Assembly: GCA_947168585.1 (NCBI GenBank)
Contig: CAMVMK010000008.1
Span: 1-61,739 of the forward strand
Length of the DNA: 61,739 nt
DNA from: an uncultured Fretibacterium sp.
Lineage (GTDB): Bacteria; Synergistota; Synergistia; Synergistales; Aminobacteriaceae
Direction: 5' to 3'
The notes under the pieces are model-generated. The model ran no database searches and was not told where the DNA came from. It worked only from the letters and a program-made list of their open reading frames with translations. Shown here in pieces: positions 32,366-41,185 of the stretch. How positions within the stretch are numbered: the first letter of the stretch is position 1; each line of letters begins with the position of its first letter. Both the position numbers and the translations under genes were made by a program.

Positions 32366-33730
32366 TCATTTGTTAAGAATTTCGAGCCATTTCGTTACAT
32401 CGTTCTTCAAAGCTCCGCCGCCTGAATAATGAACAGAAAGCCCGTCAGTTATAAACGCTTTCGGAGCGAGTTTTGCTATAGCCGTTAAAGTTTGTCCGAA
32501 ACGTCCGCCGCCGTGAGAACAGAAAGGCATTATAGTTTTTCCGCTGAAATCGTATTCTTCAAGAAATGAAGCTATAGGCATCGGTATTGAAGCCCACCAG
32601 TTAGGATAACCTAAAATTATTGTGTCATATTGAGCAAAATTTTTCACGTGATTTTTTAATTTCGGTCTTGCCTGTTTACGCTGATCTCTTTGAGCTTCAC
32701 GCAGAACTGTGTTGTAATTTTCCGAGTAAGAATTTTCAGGCTCGATTTCAAAAATTTCCGCGCCCGTTTGACGTTGAATTTCGTAGGCTATTCCCTTAGT
32801 GTTACCGCTCCAAGTGAAATAAGCAATTAAAATATTTTTGCTCTTGGCCTTAGCTTCTTGAACGGCCTCGCTCGTGATAGTTCCTGTTCCGACTGCTCCG
32901 TAAGCAAGCCTGAAGCCTACATTATATAATTTTCTTTCCTGCGGTGCTGCCGCTCTGTAAGCTGAACGCATATTCTTAGCAAAATCGTTCCAGCCTCCGC
33001 CGCGGTTGACTCGCCTTGTCCCTGTCTCAGGGCCGGCGGGATTTTCATTAATATTCACGTCATAAGGCGCGTAAATATCCCAGCACCATTCGCCTACGTT
33101 GCCGTGCATGTCGTAAAGTCCTAATTTATTAGGCTTAAAACTTCCGACTTCAACAGTTTCAGCGCGGTAAATTCCGGGCTTTGTTGAGAGTTTGCTTTGA
33201 GAAAAATAATTTTCTTCAATTTCGTAAGGGTAATGGCCGTAAAAATTAGCCTCGTCTGCTCCTATTGAGCGTTCGAGATTGAAGGGCGTTGAAGTTCCGG
33301 CGCGGCAGGCATATTCCCATTCTGCTTCGGTCGGAAGTCTGTAACCGTTCGAGGATAAATCCCAAGTTACTTTATTGCCTTCAACTTTATACGCCGGAGT
33401 TAAGCCTTCAGTCGCGCTCTTTGCGTTGCAGAATAAAACAGCTTCGAGCCACGTTACATTTTCAACGGGCTTATTCATTCCGTAAAAACTTGAAGGATTT
33501 TCGCCCGTTAATTTTTTATATTCGCTCTGAGTAACTTCATGGCGGGCGATATAGAAATCACTCACTGAAACTTCGTGCTGAAGTTCGTCATCACTGCGCC
33601 AATTTTCAGATTCAGGACTTCCCATTAAAAATTTTCCGCCTTTTACTGAAATAAATTCATCATCAGCCCAAGCTGCGGACGTAAATAAAAACATAAAAAT
33701 AAACGCTAAAATTAAAAATTCGTTTCTCAT
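32366..33730 (-). CDS. Exported formylglycine-generating-enzyme-like/flavodoxin fusion
   Basis: A 454-residue protein. Signal peptide (1-22, LILAFIFMFLFTSAAWA). Residues 25-280 are an FGE-sulfatase (SUMF1-like) domain: VKGGKFLMGSPESE, PVENVTWLEAVLFCNA, YRLPTEAEWEYACRAG, GLYDMHGNVGEWCWD, RGGGWND and VGFRLAYG. The two active-site Cys of true FGE are not evident, so it may bind rather than oxidise. Residues 297-454 are a flavodoxin: ILIAYFTWSGNTKGIAYEIQ (FMN phosphate loop), LGYPNWWASIPMPIASFLEE and CSHGGGRFGQTL. The fusion with export is unusual. A cupin gene lies just upstream. Confidence 0.9.
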   Translation of the reverse strand: MRNEFLILAFIFMFLFTSAAWADDEFISVKGGKFLMGSPESENWRSDDELQHEVSVSDFYIARHEVTQSEYKKLTGENPSSFYGMNKPVENVTWLEAVLFCNAKSATEGLTPAYKVEGNKVTWDLSSNGYRLPTEAEWEYACRAGTSTPFNLERSIGADEANFYGHYPYEIEENYFSQSKLSTKPGIYRAETVEVGSFKPNKLGLYDMHGNVGEWCWDIYAPYDVNINENPAGPETGTRRVNRGGGWNDFAKNMRSAYRAAAPQERKLYNVGFRLAYGAVGTGTITSEAVQEAKAKSKNILIAYFTWSGNTKGIAYEIQRQTGAEIFEIEPENSYSENYNTVLREAQRDQRKQARPKLKNHVKNFAQYDTIILGYPNWWASIPMPIASFLEEYDFSGKTIMPFCSHGGGRFGQTLTAIAKLAPKAFITDGLSVHYSGGGALKNDVTKWLEILNK

Positions 33731-33740
33731 TATTAACTCC

Positions 33741-34151
33741 TTATTTTAATTTTGCGTATTCGTCCGGGTCTACAGGTTCGCACCATTCAGTTGAAGTTTT
33801 TTCGCCGCTGACTTCAACGGCCAAGTGCTGAAACCAAGAATCTTTTGCTGCTCCGTGCCAGTGTTTGACGTTCGCGGGGATATTAACAACATCGCCGGGT
33901 TTTAATTCGCGGGCTTCTTTGCCCCATTCCTGATACCAGCCGCGCCCTGAAATTACAACTAAAATTTGTCCTCCGCCTTTTTCAGCGTGATGAATATGCC
34001 AATGATTACGGCAACCGGGCTCAAAAGTTACGTTCGCGATTATAACCTGCTCTTTTGAAAGCATAGCTAAATAACTTTGGCCGTCGAAATATTGAGCGTA
34101 AGCATCATTTTTTTCGCCGATAGGAAAAGCACTGAGATTTTTATTTTCCAT
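33741..34151 (-). CDS. Cupin-domain protein
   Basis: A 136-residue single-domain cupin. Motif 1 has GCRNHWHIHHAEKGGGQIL and motif 2 has PGDVVNIPANVKHWHGA, giving the metal-binding His residues and Glu/Gln. Similar proteins are placed beside flavodoxin and reductase genes in gut bacteria. It precedes the flavodoxin fusion by 10 bases. Substrate unknown. Confidence 0.88.
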   Translation of the reverse strand: MENKNLSAFPIGEKNDAYAQYFDGQSYLAMLSKEQVIIANVTFEPGCRNHWHIHHAEKGGGQILVVISGRGWYQEWGKEARELKPGDVVNIPANVKHWHGAAKDSWFQHLAVEVSGEKTSTEWCEPVDPDEYAKLK

Positions 34152-34216
34152 GTGATTTACAACTCCTTAAAATAAAATTTTTTTATTTTACAGAATTAAA
34201 CTCGCCTTTAAGCAAA

Positions 34217-34249
34217 TAAAAAAAATCCCGGCCTTTTTTCAGACCGGGA
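34217..34249 (-). terminator. Rho-independent terminator of the beta-helix protein gene
   Basis: Minus strand: TCCCGGTC-TGAAAAAA-GGCCGGGA followed by eight Ts. Strong stem. It stands 30 bases after the 34279 stop codon. Confidence 0.9.
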
Positions 34250-34278
34250 CGGATTTTCTAAAACAAGAATTTTTTTAT

Positions 34279-37200
34279 TTATACGCGCTTAAATTTTTTC
34301 ATAAACGCAAGCCCTAAGAACACAAGGAATAAAAATAACTTCCTACTTCCTACTTCCTCATTCCTACTTAAATTACAGCCGCTGCTGCCGCCTGAAGAAT
34401 TTTCCTGCGAATTTGCAGCTGTAGTAGTCGTTGTTGTAGTTTTCGCCTTGCCTGAAGTTGTCTGCTGATTATCTTCCGTTGCTGATGAGTCTTCCGTTGA
34501 ATTTTCTTGAGCCGCCACGACTTCTTTTTGAGGGAAGACAACTGCACCGGAAATTTGACCGTCATTGACACCGTCCGGAATAATTATCGCGCCTTTTAAG
34601 TCGGCGTTGCTTGACTCCGTTATTTCGAGTTTGCTTGAATTATTTGCGGCAACGTTAGCGACCATTAAGTTAATTTTTATGTCAATTCCGTCGCCGTTAT
34701 TCGTAACTTCGAGCGCGCCTTTGTTCACAGCATCAGCAGCGGACACAGAACTATTCGAGCCGAGTACAGGAATATTAAAACCGTTTTCGCCCTGAAATTC
34801 TATTTTAAGAACGCTGAAAAGTTTTGCAACAGTTTCAGAATCGAGAGCAATATCAGCAAGAGCAACTACAGACGAATTATAAGAGCCGCCCAAAAGTGAA
34901 TTTAATTCTTCGGCCGTGAACGAGCATAAATAAGTTATCGGCTGAGTTACATCTCCTTCATTTGCTCCTGCAACGCTTACGACATAAGCAAGAGTGTTAT
35001 CTGTTGTTGCCGCGATATTATAATTGCTTGCTGTCGTTGCTATGGCCTGAGCATTTTCAACGCCCCAAATAGTCGAAATAATATCAGCGTAGTTATAACT
35101 CTGTACGATTTCGATATTTTTATCGATTAATCCGTAGCCCATATTATATTCTTCAAATTCGTAGCGCAAATCGCGGATTATTTGAACAGTGTCGGAATTT
35201 CCGGACTCGGGCGAATTATTTAAGTCTGAAAATTCGAGAGCAGGATCGATTTTAATTCTTGCTATAGCCGTGTAAGGATTTCCGCTTGTATCAGTGCGGA
35301 CAGTCTCGCATTTCAAAGTTACGTAACTCTCGCCGGTTGTAACTCTCATTGCCGTAATTACGCCCGTATCAGCATTAACTTTCAAATATCCTGCCGGAGT
35401 CGCTGACCATTTAACGGGCTCTTCACCGCTGCCCGTTCCGCCGTAAGCTGAACGCCCGTTAGTGTAATAAACTTTTGCGACTAAAGCCGCTGTCTGTCCT
35501 ATTCTCCTTATTGAATTAGGTACGCCGCTGATTTGAACGTAAGCAATAGTATATTGAGGACTATCCGGAGTTTCAGAAGACGGTGAGCCCGGCAGATGGA
35601 AAGGACCTATGCAGAGCCAAATTTGAGGGTTAGACCTTCTGCTGAGGCCGCGTTCGTCATTTTCAGCAAATTGGAAACGCATACTAAACGGAATAATATT
35701 CGTTGCCCTGTCTGTCAGTGCTAATGTTGAATCTTCGTTGAGCATTACAGTTTGAAGTCTTACTTCGCTGTCCATAAGGCTTGAGCCTATATAAGGCGGG
35801 CGAGTGCTGTCGATTTCGTTATCAGCAAGAACATTATCAGAATAGAAAGTCGCCGTAGTCCACGAAGTATTTTCTTTATCTGAATCAGGGACAGGGTTTG
35901 AAAGCCACGAAGTATTTGACGAACCTGAGCCGTAAACAGCAACACGGTTATAGCCCATTGAAGCCCATGAGCCGTCAGACCAAAAGTCGCTTCCTAATGA
36001 CGCGGAATTTCCGACAAATATAGTTCCTGAAATAGTCAAATTTCCGTTTGAAGCAAGGAAAACGCCGCCGCCCTTAGTATCAGCAACGTTATTATGTGTG
36101 AACGCCGTGCTTCTGATTCTCAGTGTACCGTTGACATATAACGCTCCGCCCGTGCTGTCGGAAGTTCCGTTTATTGCCCTGTTGCCTACGAAAGTTGAAT
36201 TATCGATCCAGTTAGTAAGACTTGAAACACTATTTGAAGTATCCAAATAAACCGCGCCGCCCTGAACGTTCGAGCCTCCTACACCTGAGTTAGAGTCGAA
36301 TGTACAGGAGTCAATTTTTGCGTAGTCAACTTCAAGATAAAGAGCGCCGCCCTTACCGCCTGAAGAAGCTCCTCCGCCTGTAATATTGCCTCTGAACATT
36401 GAAGTCGAGACTTCAAAATTTCCGTTTCCGCTTCCGTATTGCGAGAAATAAACAGAGCCGCCGTTATAAGAAGCATTGTTGCCGTAAAAATAACTCGTTG
36501 AAATTCTTAAAGTCCCGTAGCCTCGAATAGCTCCGCCGAATTGTCCGGAATTTGAATCAAACGTTGAACTTGTTATTGTAGAAGTGCAGTCGTTTTCAAA
36601 ATTAACTGCGCCGCCGTTCAAGTTTGCCGTGTTAGATTCAAAAAGAGCATCAGTAATCGTAACTGTTGAAGCGTTGACGAAAATCGCTCCGCCTCTGCTT
36701 GAAGTTTTGTTGCCGGTGAATGTCGAAGTGTTTACGGTTAAAGTTCCTCCCGATAAAACATAAACCGCACCGCCGTTAGCATTTGTAGCGGTATCGCCGT
36801 TGTCGTTTAATACGGAATTATTGCTGATACTTACTGTTAAGGCACAGACTGCACCGCCGTAAACTGCGCGTTGATTTTCTATCGTTGTATTATTTAGTGT
36901 AACCGTTCCGGTTTCTGAATAAACAAGACCGCCGTAGCCGTTAGTTGCAGTATTAGTATCGGACATTGTTACGCCCTCGAACGTAATACTGCCGGAAGCC
37001 GCCGCTATAGCTCCTCCGCTGTTATAGGCCGTGTTGCTGTCAAAAGTCATAGGAGTGCTGCTGGTAATAGAAATTGTCCCGGTTCCTGCAAAATAAACCG
37101 CTCCGCCGCTGCCTGCACCGTTAGAGATTGTCGTAGAACTTCCGAGTGTAGAGTTATTCGTGAAAGTAACGCCGCCGGTAGTTGCAAAAGTGCTTGAAAA

Positions 37201-39075
37201 TGCCGCGCCTGTTCCTCCCCACCAGACCGCACCGCCGTTGCCGACGTTTAAGCCGTCATAGTTTCCTTGATTTTTCGTGAACGATGCCGAAGTAGTTATA
37301 GCTAAAGAGCCGCTGTCGCTCGTATATATTGCGCCTCCGTCATCAAGAGCAGTATTATTTTCAAAAGTTGAAGTGCCCGAAAAAGTCAAAGTTCCCGCGC
37401 CGATATAAACCGCTCCGCCTGTCCAAGCAGTGTTTCCGTTTGAAGTTCCGAATGAAGCAGTATCAGTGAAAGTTACACGGGTGTTAGCAGTCGAAGCAAC
37501 CGCACCGCCGATCGGAGCAGTGTTGCTGTCAAAAGTTACCGGGCCTAAAGTTGACGCGCCCGTCCCTGCAAAGCAAACTGCACCGCCGAAGCCCTCAGTG
37601 ATAGTCGAAACTCCCGCGCTTGTCGGATCAGAGACATTGGCACTAAAAACAGTAAAAGCAGCGAAATTGCTTGTGAATGTCATCGTTGCAGAACTTGCTG
37701 AAAGACTTCCCGTCCCGCTGACATAAATAGCACCGCCGTCGTAATTCGTAGCTTTATTGGAAGTAAAAGCAGCAGTACCGCTGAATGTTGCCGTGCCGGA
37801 GTCGCTGACGTAAACTGCTCCGCCGTATGAAGCCGCCGTGTTAGTTCTGAATGTCAAAGTGTCGCCGAGTTCAGCTTCAATGCCTTCAAGATAAATTGCG
37901 CCGCCGTTAGTACCGGCTGTATTAGTCGTGAAACTGTTAGTGCCGCTTGAAGTTACACTCGTTGCACCGCTGATATAAATTGCCCCGCCCTCGCCTGCTG
38001 TGGCCGTGTTGTTCGTGAAAGTGTTTGAGGTCGAGCCGTCTAATGTAAACGTTCCGCCTTGAAGCGAAACAGCACCGCCGCTTGAGCCTGCAATGTTGCC
38101 CGTAAAAGTACAGCCTGTAACTGTAAGAGTTCCGCCTGATGTTCCTACTTCTACAGCACCGCCGTAACCGTCAGTAGTGTTGCTGCTGAAAGTTATTCCC
38201 GTTAAAGGAAGAGACGCGCTTGTGTAATTAAGAAGGACAGCCCCGCCGCTTGTGCTTGCAGAGTTGCCGGTAAAAGTTACGCCGCTCTCAAAAGTTACAG
38301 AGCCGCTGCCCATTACAGCTAAAGCACCGCCGCTTGTCGTTGCAGAATTATTCGTGAATTTCGTTGTGCTGTCGAAAGTTACTCCTGTCGCGTTCGTTAC
38401 GTAAACTGCTCCGCCTATCGTTGACTTGTTGCCCGTGAATGAGCAGCCTGAAAAATTTGCAGTGCCGCCGGTTACATAAGCCGCTCCGTAAGAACTTGCT
38501 AAACTCGAAACGTCAATATTTTGAAAAGTTACGGTATCAAAATTTACTGTCCCGTTGCTGATTTCGACTCCACCGACACCGCTGCTGCCCTCAAGAATTA
38601 AATTCGTGAGCGTTACAGTTGCGCCGGAATTATCAAAATTAAAATGTCTGTTAGCTGTTCCGGGTCTGTTAAGAGTTCTTGCAGCACTGTCATTCGGCAA
38701 AATTGCTATCGTTGTAACATTGCCGTAATTGCTGAAAGTCAAAACATCGCTGCCTATAAGACTTGTTGAAGTTGATTGAAGTTTTATTGTAACGTCTGGA
38801 AAATTTTCGGCTTCACCGTCAGCAAGTTCGAGGCTTAAACCGTAAGCAGTATTAATATAACCTGCTGTATCATTTGCAAACGAGAGAGCGTCTGCAATCG
38901 TATTAAAATTATAATTTCCTGTTAATTTTATAAGGTCATTGCTCGTAGCATCATCAATTTCAGTTTTAAATAAATCCGACGATACAAGAGCAGTAGACAC
39001 AATCGTAAAATCTTCTGCAAATGCCGGAAAACTTAACACAAAAACTAAAATTAAAGCCGCAAAAATTTTTTTCAT
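34279..39075 (-). CDS. Giant exported beta-helix surface protein with Synergist-CTERM-like tail
   Basis: A 1598-residue protein. Signal peptide KKIFAALILVFVLSFPAFA. Residues about 100-1130 contain over 30 repeats of the GGAVYV..G...F..S.FT.N.A type, forming a right-handed beta-helix as in Chlamydia Pmp-like and other adhesins. An Ig-like part follows (KWSATPAGYLKVNADTGVIT) and a region of mixed domains to 1500. Then a Thr/Ser linker, SGGSSGCNLSRNEEVGSR and LFLFLVFLGLAFMKKFKRV: Cys, hydrophobic span and basic end, as in Synergist-CTERM sorting. The 7-base repeat lies in the code for RNEEVGSRK. Probably a surface adhesin. Confidence 0.9.
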   Translation of the reverse strand: MKKIFAALILVFVLSFPAFAEDFTIVSTALVSSDLFKTEIDDATSNDLIKLTGNYNFNTIADALSFANDTAGYINTAYGLSLELADGEAENFPDVTIKLQSTSTSLIGSDVLTFSNYGNVTTIAILPNDSAARTLNRPGTANRHFNFDNSGATVTLTNLILEGSSGVGGVEISNGTVNFDTVTFQNIDVSSLASSYGAAYVTGGTANFSGCSFTGNKSTIGGAVYVTNATGVTFDSTTKFTNNSATTSGGALAVMGSGSVTFESGVTFTGNSASTSGGAVLLNYTSASLPLTGITFSSNTTDGYGGAVEVGTSGGTLTVTGCTFTGNIAGSSGGAVSLQGGTFTLDGSTSNTFTNNTATAGEGGAIYISGATSVTSSGTNSFTTNTAGTNGGAIYLEGIEAELGDTLTFRTNTAASYGGAVYVSDSGTATFSGTAAFTSNKATNYDGGAIYVSGTGSLSASSATMTFTSNFAAFTVFSANVSDPTSAGVSTITEGFGGAVCFAGTGASTLGPVTFDSNTAPIGGAVASTANTRVTFTDTASFGTSNGNTAWTGGAVYIGAGTLTFSGTSTFENNTALDDGGAIYTSDSGSLAITTSASFTKNQGNYDGLNVGNGGAVWWGGTGAAFSSTFATTGGVTFTNNSTLGSSTTISNGAGSGGAVYFAGTGTISITSSTPMTFDSNTAYNSGGAIAAASGSITFEGVTMSDTNTATNGYGGLVYSETGTVTLNNTTIENQRAVYGGAVCALTVSISNNSVLNDNGDTATNANGGAVYVLSGGTLTVNTSTFTGNKTSSRGGAIFVNASTVTITDALFESNTANLNGGAVNFENDCTSTITSSTFDSNSGQFGGAIRGYGTLRISTSYFYGNNASYNGGSVYFSQYGSGNGNFEVSTSMFRGNITGGGASSGGKGGALYLEVDYAKIDSCTFDSNSGVGGSNVQGGAVYLDTSNSVSSLTNWIDNSTFVGNRAINGTSDSTGGALYVNGTLRIRSTAFTHNNVADTKGGGVFLASNGNLTISGTIFVGNSASLGSDFWSDGSWASMGYNRVAVYGSGSSNTSWLSNPVPDSDKENTSWTTATFYSDNVLADNEIDSTRPPYIGSSLMDSEVRLQTVMLNEDSTLALTDRATNIIPFSMRFQFAENDERGLSRRSNPQIWLCIGPFHLPGSPSSETPDSPQYTIAYVQISGVPNSIRRIGQTAALVAKVYYTNGRSAYGGTGSGEEPVKWSATPAGYLKVNADTGVITAMRVTTGESYVTLKCETVRTDTSGNPYTAIARIKIDPALEFSDLNNSPESGNSDTVQIIRDLRYEFEEYNMGYGLIDKNIEIVQSYNYADIISTIWGVENAQAIATTASNYNIAATTDNTLAYVVSVAGANEGDVTQPITYLCSFTAEELNSLLGGSYNSSVVALADIALDSETVAKLFSVLKIEFQGENGFNIPVLGSNSSVSAADAVNKGALEVTNNGDGIDIKINLMVANVAANNSSKLEITESSNADLKGAIIIPDGVNDGQISGAVVFPQKEVVAAQENSTEDSSATEDNQQTTSGKAKTTTTTTTAANSQENSSGGSSGCNLSRNEEVGSRKLFLFLVFLGLAFMKKFKRV

Positions 39076-39082
39076 GAATTTT

Positions 39083-41101
39083 TCAACTCCTCCCGCGTTT
39101 AATTTTCATGAACGCAAGAACATAAACAGAAGCAAGTAATAAAACACTCCTCACTCCTAACCCCTCACTCCTCACTAAATTACAGCTGCCGCCGCTTGAG
39201 CCTGAGTCCGCAACTGTTGTGCTTGAAGCATAGCCGCCGCTTGAACTGCTTGCGCCTGTGCCTGAGCCTGAGCTTGAGCTCGTGGGATTATCGTAATAAC
39301 CTGTCGGGGCAATTAAGAAAGTCATTTTCCATCGGTCGTCTTTATTGCCGTCGCGGATAATAATATAATCGTTGTCGCTGGTGATTGAGTGATCTTCAAC
39401 GATACTGAGTTCAGGTCTTACTCCGTCTCTTGTTCCGTCCATTAACATTGCTATAAAACTCACGGTTATAACGCCTTTGTCATTATCCTGGCTCGATGAG
39501 CCTTTGTCAGGGTCATAGAAGACATTAATTTGTTTATTATATTGATTTTTATATAAAAGTTCCTGCGATAAATTCCAAGGGTTAGCCTGCGAATTTGTTT
39601 CAGTTAAAAGAGAAATTTGGTATTTCTCAAAGAAAATATCTTCAAGAGCCTGGCCGTTATTATGAGCATCTATTAATTCATTGAGCCAGGTCCTATCGGT
39701 GATTTTAGTAACAGGAATATTAAATCTTATATGAACGGGAAGCAAGCCTTCATCGCTGCCGGTTCTAAGATTTGCCGGAATTACTTGATTAATTGTTAAA
39801 TGCTGCAATACAGTTTCCGGCATAGTTTCATCGCGTGTTACTGAACTCGGCCCGAATGTCGAAATAACCGGAACATTTATATAACCTGAAGCCTTAGTAA
39901 CGCGCTTTAATTCATCGTAGAAACTATCTCCGGCAGTGCGGAGCTGGAACGCTGTAACTTCATAAAGATTTGAAGAGTCTTTTACAGCAGTACCCAAAAT
40001 CTTACCGAATATGACATTATGATTTAATCTCAAAGTTTGAGTTCCTATAGCCGCGCTGTCATCAACGGGGTAAAGTCTCAAAGGAATTTTATTTTCTTCA
40101 TTGACGTTGTATTTTCTTTTGAAAACTGTAACAAGACCCGGCGCAATATGAGCCTTCCTTGCTAATTGAAAATCTCTATCTATGTAAGTCGTACCCTGCG
40201 AACGTGCTAAATCAAATTTCCAATGGTCGGGATATAAAAAATCGCCGTAGCTGTCGTAAGTTGTTGCGGCGTATCTGACTGAAGTATGATTTACAACTTC
40301 TGTAGTTAAATAAAAATTAATTTTTCTCGTGTCCGTCAATAAACTGTCATCATTAATCGGAACAAAAACTAATTTATTTCCCGTAACGTCTTTGTCGCTG
40401 GTCATGTCCCATTCGATAGTGTCATAAGCTACAATATTGGCATTTTTACTCGCGCCGTCTCTCAAAATTAATCTGATTAACAGCGGCACTTCTTCAGCTG
40501 TGAGTTCACTGTTAGCTACGTTTGAAATTACTAACGGTCTCGGAACTGACTGCGAGGGCGAATTAGGATTTTGCATAAATAAAATTTCTTGGACTACAGT
40601 ATCGTAAGTATCTCTATTAGTTCTGTCGAGAGTAAAAGAGTAACGCCGCCAAGACGCGTCCTTATCATCGGGCTGTCCGAGTGATAATAAAGCGTTATTA
40701 TAAACAGTATCGCCGCGAACGCTTAAATAAGGAACAGGAGTAGCAATATCAAAACTTTTTTCTTCGGCGTGCATGTCCATATAAAACTGCCCCTGACCTC
40801 CAGCTATTAAAAGAAATAAAACGTGAAGTTCTCTATCGTCAATTTCTTCATCAGAATGTCCGTTCATGACGCTTACTGTTGAATAATCATCGTAATCTGT
40901 AATTATGTCCGTAGAAATTTGAACGGCCTCAGTGTAATTGCCTCCGAAAGTTCCGCCGATCTGGTTAATAGCCATCCATTGAGAAGTAAAAGCATTGCCC
41001 TTAAGGTCGTCAAATTCATAACCTGCGAGACAAACGCCCGTTAAAATAAATACAACCGCAAGCGAAATTAAGCAGCCTGCGATTTTCCTAAAATTTTTCA
41101 A
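39083..41101 (-). CDS. Exported surface protein with Synergist-CTERM-like tail
   Basis: A 672-residue protein with a signal peptide (KIAGCLISLAVVFILTGVCLA). The body is beta-rich without a domain I recognise. The end has SGGSCNLVRSEGLGVRSVLL followed by a hydrophobic span and MKIKRGRS, the same sorting layout as the neighbour. The VRSEGLGVRS part is encoded by a 7-base repeat block (39146-39176). It ends seven bases before the beta-helix gene, so the two are probably co-expressed and may be partners at the surface. Confidence 0.83.
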   Translation of the reverse strand: MKNFRKIAGCLISLAVVFILTGVCLAGYEFDDLKGNAFTSQWMAINQIGGTFGGNYTEAVQISTDIITDYDDYSTVSVMNGHSDEEIDDRELHVLFLLIAGGQGQFYMDMHAEEKSFDIATPVPYLSVRGDTVYNNALLSLGQPDDKDASWRRYSFTLDRTNRDTYDTVVQEILFMQNPNSPSQSVPRPLVISNVANSELTAEEVPLLIRLILRDGASKNANIVAYDTIEWDMTSDKDVTGNKLVFVPINDDSLLTDTRKINFYLTTEVVNHTSVRYAATTYDSYGDFLYPDHWKFDLARSQGTTYIDRDFQLARKAHIAPGLVTVFKRKYNVNEENKIPLRLYPVDDSAAIGTQTLRLNHNVIFGKILGTAVKDSSNLYEVTAFQLRTAGDSFYDELKRVTKASGYINVPVISTFGPSSVTRDETMPETVLQHLTINQVIPANLRTGSDEGLLPVHIRFNIPVTKITDRTWLNELIDAHNNGQALEDIFFEKYQISLLTETNSQANPWNLSQELLYKNQYNKQINVFYDPDKGSSSQDNDKGVITVSFIAMLMDGTRDGVRPELSIVEDHSITSDNDYIIIRDGNKDDRWKMTFLIAPTGYYDNPTSSSSGSGTGASSSSGGYASSTTVADSGSSGGSCNLVRSEGLGVRSVLLLASVYVLAFMKIKRGRS
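39146..39176. repeat. 7-base repeat block inside a surface protein gene
   Basis: ACTCCTCACTCCTAACCCCT then CACTCCTCAC in the code of the C-terminal VRSEGLGVRS segment, directly between the Cys motif and the hydrophobic span. Confidence 0.85.
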
Positions 41102-41185
41102 GACCCTGACCTCCTAATAAAAATTTTTTTTCATGATTAATTAATATTATATTATAAGAAAATTCATTTTTTTACTTCCTGCTTT

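Noticed and set aside
37430-37726. 98-residue plus-strand frame inside the giant beta-helix gene
   Set aside because: A mirror of the repeat-rich minus-strand code; no ribosome site.
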